Origin: Syntrophomonas sp.
GTDB lineage: Bacteria > Bacillota > Syntrophomonadia > Syntrophomonadales > Syntrophomonadaceae
DNA: 24,585 bases
Reading direction: 5' to 3'
Assembly: GCA_028709355.1 (NCBI GenBank)
Contig: JAQVXF010000002.1
Location: forward strand, 1 to 24,585
Made by a program: the position numbers and the translations under genes. The notes beneath the pieces were generated by a model. The model had not been told where the DNA came from. It saw nothing but the letters and a program-made list of their open reading frames with translations, and made no database searches. Positions 22,338 through 24,585 of this stretch are shown here, one piece after another; positions within the stretch are counted from its first letter, which is position 1, and each line of letters opens with the position of its first letter.

Positions 22338-23001
22338 GTTTTTTCCCCTCCGGTTTTTTGGAATTGTACATCTCCGACTCATACTTCAAGCAGCACATCA
22401 ACCTCCCGCAAATTCCGGATATTTTGGCGGGATTGAGTGAAAGATGTTGTTCCTTGGCCATACGGATGGAGACCGGGGCAAATTCGCCCAGGAAATTGTT
22501 GCAACACAGTATACGGCCGCAAGTGCCGATTCCTCCCAGCATCTTTGCCTCGTCGCGGACTCCGATCTGTCGCAGTTCGATCCGAGTCCTGAATATGGAG
22601 GCCAGGTCCTTCACCAACTCGCGAAAATCAACCCGGCTCTCAGCTGTAAAATAGAAGATAATTTTACCCATGTCGAAGGTATATTCGACATCGATAAGCC
22701 GCATGGGCAGGTTATGAGAGCGGACCTTTTCCTTACATATCTCCAAAGCTTCGTTTTCCTTGGCTTTATTTCGCTGGAAAGCCGTCTCGTCATCCTCGGT
22801 AGATTTGCGGATGACTTTTTTCAGGGGCAAGACCAGTTGTTCCTCGCTGACTTCCCGCTTGTTGATTGACACGATCCCTCTTTCTATACCGCGAGCAGTC
22901 TCCACTATCACCGCATCTCCAATTTGTAAATCCAGGTCAGAATTATCAAAATAATACATCTTGCCCGCAGGTTTAAATCTGACCCCTACTACCAATGCCA
23001 C
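22285..23001 (-). CDS. ricT: PSP1-domain regulator RicT (YaaT)
   Basis: A 238-residue PSP1-domain protein. The conserved N-terminus ALVVGVRFKPAGKMYYFD, VRSHNLPMRLIDVEYTFD and the Cys-rich regions GTCGRILCCNNFL and SGICGRLMCCLKYE (about 160-215) are present. In B. subtilis RicT with RicA and RicF forms an Fe-S complex that works with RNase Y in mRNA maturation and affects sporulation and biofilm. The partners are not in this window. The start is taken as the GTG at 23001 with GGGAGGTC 6 bases upstream; a GTG at 23031 has no ribosome site. Its last 53 nt overlap yabA. Confidence 0.92.
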   Translation of the reverse strand: MALVVGVRFKPAGKMYYFDNSDLDLQIGDAVIVETARGIERGIVSINKREVSEEQLVLPLKKVIRKSTEDDETAFQRNKAKENEALEICKEKVRSHNLPMRLIDVEYTFDMGKIIFYFTAESRVDFRELVKDLASIFRTRIELRQIGVRDEAKMLGGIGTCGRILCCNNFLGEFAPVSIRMAKEQHLSLNPAKISGICGRLMCCLKYESEMYNSKKPEGKKHGKSHARTDELDPGPGS

Positions 23002-23057
23002 AGAAATGACCTCCCTATATTTTGTGTCCACCGGTTTTTACTCGGGAATAATGGTCC

Positions 23058-24017
23058 TCATTGCAAAGCGTCCCGTAAACAATAGGCAATGTTCAAGCTT
23101 AGCAAACCCGAGCGAATCGGCCCCTGGAACTTGCTCCTGAGCGTTTCGATACAGGCTAGTGACTCCAGTACTCTATTGCCGTGCAAGGGTTTGATTCTTG
23201 CATAGTCCCCGGCATTCCGCTCCACCACCAATAAATCTTGTTTGTCCGTATTTTGACAGATAAATATGTCTCGGAGCAGAGTGGTCAGCAGGGTTGTCAT
23301 AACTGTCGGCTGCTTCTCGATCTCGTCTGCGCACTTGAATATTTCGATCTCATTGCCGGAGGCCAACTTTACCGTCAAAGTCCAAGCTTGCTGCCACAGG
23401 TGTTCCAGTTCGTCGGTGCTGGCCAACTGCACCGCGTTGGCTAGGCTTCCTTGGGATAATCGGCCCAGATGGGATGCTCTTGAACGCTCCATGCCCTTGA
23501 GTCGGAAAAAACTCTCCAAATCTTCCACAGACAATAATCTAAACCTCACCATCTGACACCGGGAGATGATGGTCTCCAATAACATTTGCTGGTCTGCCAC
23601 CAGAATAATCACGGCATGAGCCGGGGGCTCTTCCAGAGTCTTCAGTAATGCGTTGGCGGCTGGCAGGCTCATCAGATGAGCCGAATTGATAATTACCACT
23701 CGATGGGAAGCCCGGTACGGCTTCAACGCCAACCATGGTTCCATCTCGCGGTTAATCTGCTCAATCCCGATCTGGGTTTTCTTCTCCAACCTGTCTATGT
23801 TCAAGAAATCGGGGTGAACATTCTCACGCCAATAGGCTTCCCCCTGTGGATCATCGCTGAGGATGACAGCCCGGGCAAAGGCCTGGGCAGTAGTCTTCTT
23901 GCCAACACCGCCTGGTCCCAAAAAAAGATAGGCGTGATGAAGGTTCCCCGTGGACAGCGCCTTACCCAATACTGCCAAAGGTCTCTCGTGCCCTATGATC
24001 CCTGAGAAAAAATCCAT
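23058..24017 (-). CDS. holB: DNA polymerase III delta-prime subunit
   Basis: A 319-residue AAA+ protein of the clamp-loader complex. The N-terminus has IIGHERPLAVLGKAL, Walker A GPGGVGKKT (about 34-42), LLKTLEEPPAHAVIILV and the sensor/SRC motif IISRC (about 150). The C-terminal helical domain is more divergent. It loads the beta clamp onto primed DNA with delta and tau. The zinc-binding module of four cysteines that normally follows Walker A is not there: residues 43-80 contain no cysteine. ATG at 24017 follows GAGGA by 7 bases. It sits 41 bp after tmk; yaaQ and yaaR, which lie between them in B. subtilis, are absent. Confidence 0.92.
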   Translation of the reverse strand: MDFFSGIIGHERPLAVLGKALSTGNLHHAYLFLGPGGVGKKTTAQAFARAVILSDDPQGEAYWRENVHPDFLNIDRLEKKTQIGIEQINREMEPWLALKPYRASHRVVIINSAHLMSLPAANALLKTLEEPPAHAVIILVADQQMLLETIISRCQMVRFRLLSVEDLESFFRLKGMERSRASHLGRLSQGSLANAVQLASTDELEHLWQQAWTLTVKLASGNEIEIFKCADEIEKQPTVMTTLLTTLLRDIFICQNTDKQDLLVVERNAGDYARIKPLHGNRVLESLACIETLRSKFQGPIRSGLLSLNIAYCLRDALQ

Positions 24018-24058
24018 CTATACATCCTCAATCAGTAGCTAGCTGGCTAAAACCGGCT

Positions 24059-24585
24059 CTAAACCGTCAGGCGGGAATTGATCAATTGCAGCGCCTCTTC
24101 CAGGAGTCGCTGACGACTCAGACCTGCATCCAGCAGGTGAATACGCGGTTCCGCATCAGCCAAAGTCAGATAACCTTGCCTCACCCGTTTTTGGAATTCC
24201 ATCCCTTCCTGCTCGAGTCGGTCTGGACTCTCGTTCTGTCGACGTTGGTACGCTTCTTCCGGATCGAGGTCCAGGTAAAGAGTCAGGTCCGGGTAAATCC
24301 CGCCGGTACACAGCCGGTTGAGCGCAGAGAGGAATTCCAAATCCAGGCCCCGCCCATAACCCTGGTAAGCAATAGTCGAATCCAAATATCGGTCAGCAAT
24401 CACTATCTGTCCCCGGGTTAGCGCAGGACTGATGACTTCCGCCGTCACTTGGCTGCGGGCGGCCGCATACAACAGCGCTTCGGTCCTACCTATTATACCA
24501 CTATTCCTTATGTCCAAAAGCATGTCCCTGATCTTCTCCGAGACCGGTGTGCCGCCCGGCTCCCGTATCCCGACTACTGAGTGGG
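24059..24585 (-). CDS. tmk: Thymidylate kinase, C-terminal part
   Basis: The coding frame runs off the right edge, so the N-terminus with the P-loop is missing; about 174 residues are visible. It phosphorylates dTMP to dTDP. The substrate motif IREPGGTPVSEKIR lies at the visible start, the ARSQ motif of the lid region follows, then DRYLDSTIAYQGYGRGLD (the DRY motif) and LTLYLDLDPEEAYQRR. An ATG at 24523 is internal to the gene, as the frame upstream encodes the REPGG motif. It is the first gene of the tmk-holB-ricT-yabA run and typical of Firmicutes order. Confidence 0.95.
   Translation of the reverse strand, partial: HSVVGIREPGGTPVSEKIRDMLLDIRNSGIIGRTEALLYAAARSQVTAEVISPALTRGQIVIADRYLDSTIAYQGYGRGLDLEFLSALNRLCTGGIYPDLTLYLDLDPEEAYQRRQNESPDRLEQEGMEFQKRVRQGYLTLADAEPRIHLLDAGLSRQRLLEEALQLINSRLTV

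Noticed and set aside
1..24585. CRISPR arrays, insertion sequences, prophage, tRNA or rRNA genes
   Set aside because: No repeat-spacer pattern, transposase, integrase or RNA-gene signature was seen on either strand by reading; not tested by software.

Overview
The window is a chromosomal housekeeping segment of a Gram-positive (Firmicutes) bacterium of clostridial type. The basis is gene order: read on the minus strand it runs tmk - holB - ricT(yaaT) - yabA - yabB-like methyltransferase - rsmI | abrB (opposite strand) | metG - tatD - 3D/G5-domain cell-wall protein (yabE-like) - rsmA - veg - ispE - GntR regulator - nucleotidyltransferase - glmU - prs - pth - mfd - SpoVB/YabM-like flippase - mazG - hup - rqcP(yabO) - small HTH gene - divIC - S1-domain protein (yabR-like) - ppx/gppA. 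This is the Bacillus subtilis tmk-to-yabR order with local changes. The two-cysteine-pair AbrB, the mazG-hup-S4 arrangement and the ispE-GntR-nucleotidyltransferase trio point to Clostridia, perhaps near Syntrophomonas or the Peptococcaceae. That genus-level guess is from memory of gene order and is weak.

Layout. Nearly everything is on the minus strand, in units bounded by visible promoters and hairpin terminators. (1) 24585-20462: replication and translation-quality genes (tmk, holB, ricT, yabA, methyltransferase, rsmI), tightly packed with overlaps. (2) 20205-20456: abrB alone on the plus strand, convergent with rsmI. (3) 19985-14194: metG-tatD with a terminator, then the cell-wall protein with its own promoter and terminator, rsmA, and veg with two tandem near-consensus promoters and a terminator. 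(4) 13870-14047: a previously unlisted plus-strand microgene. (5) 13556-8729: ispE-GntR-nucleotidyltransferase, then glmU-prs with a promoter and a terminator. (6) 8632-1552: pth-mfd-flippase-mazG-hup-rqcP, ended by a terminator. (7) 1332-291: HTH-divIC, then the S1-domain gene with its own promoter and terminator, followed by ppx/gppA running off the window.

Most interesting item. At 13937-14047 on the plus strand, in the gap between veg and ispE, lies a 36-codon gene. It has a near-perfect ribosome binding site, a TTGACA-17-TAAAAT promoter, and two sites of the form GAAC-N4-GTTY, 30 bp apart, one in the promoter spacer and one starting at the expected +1. These match the Gram-positive LexA (SOS) box. 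The product is a charged 12-residue head followed by one hydrophobic helix. It is therefore a candidate DNA-damage-induced membrane microprotein, comparable in design (not by shown homology) to TisB of E. coli, SidA of Caulobacter or YneA of Bacillus.

A second pattern: every sporulation gene that B. subtilis carries inside this block (yabG, sspF, spoVG, fin, spoVT, yabP, yabQ) is missing from its slot while the housekeeping genes remain, which suggests a lineage that has lost or never had normal sporulation. No tRNA, rRNA, CRISPR array, insertion sequence or prophage was seen.
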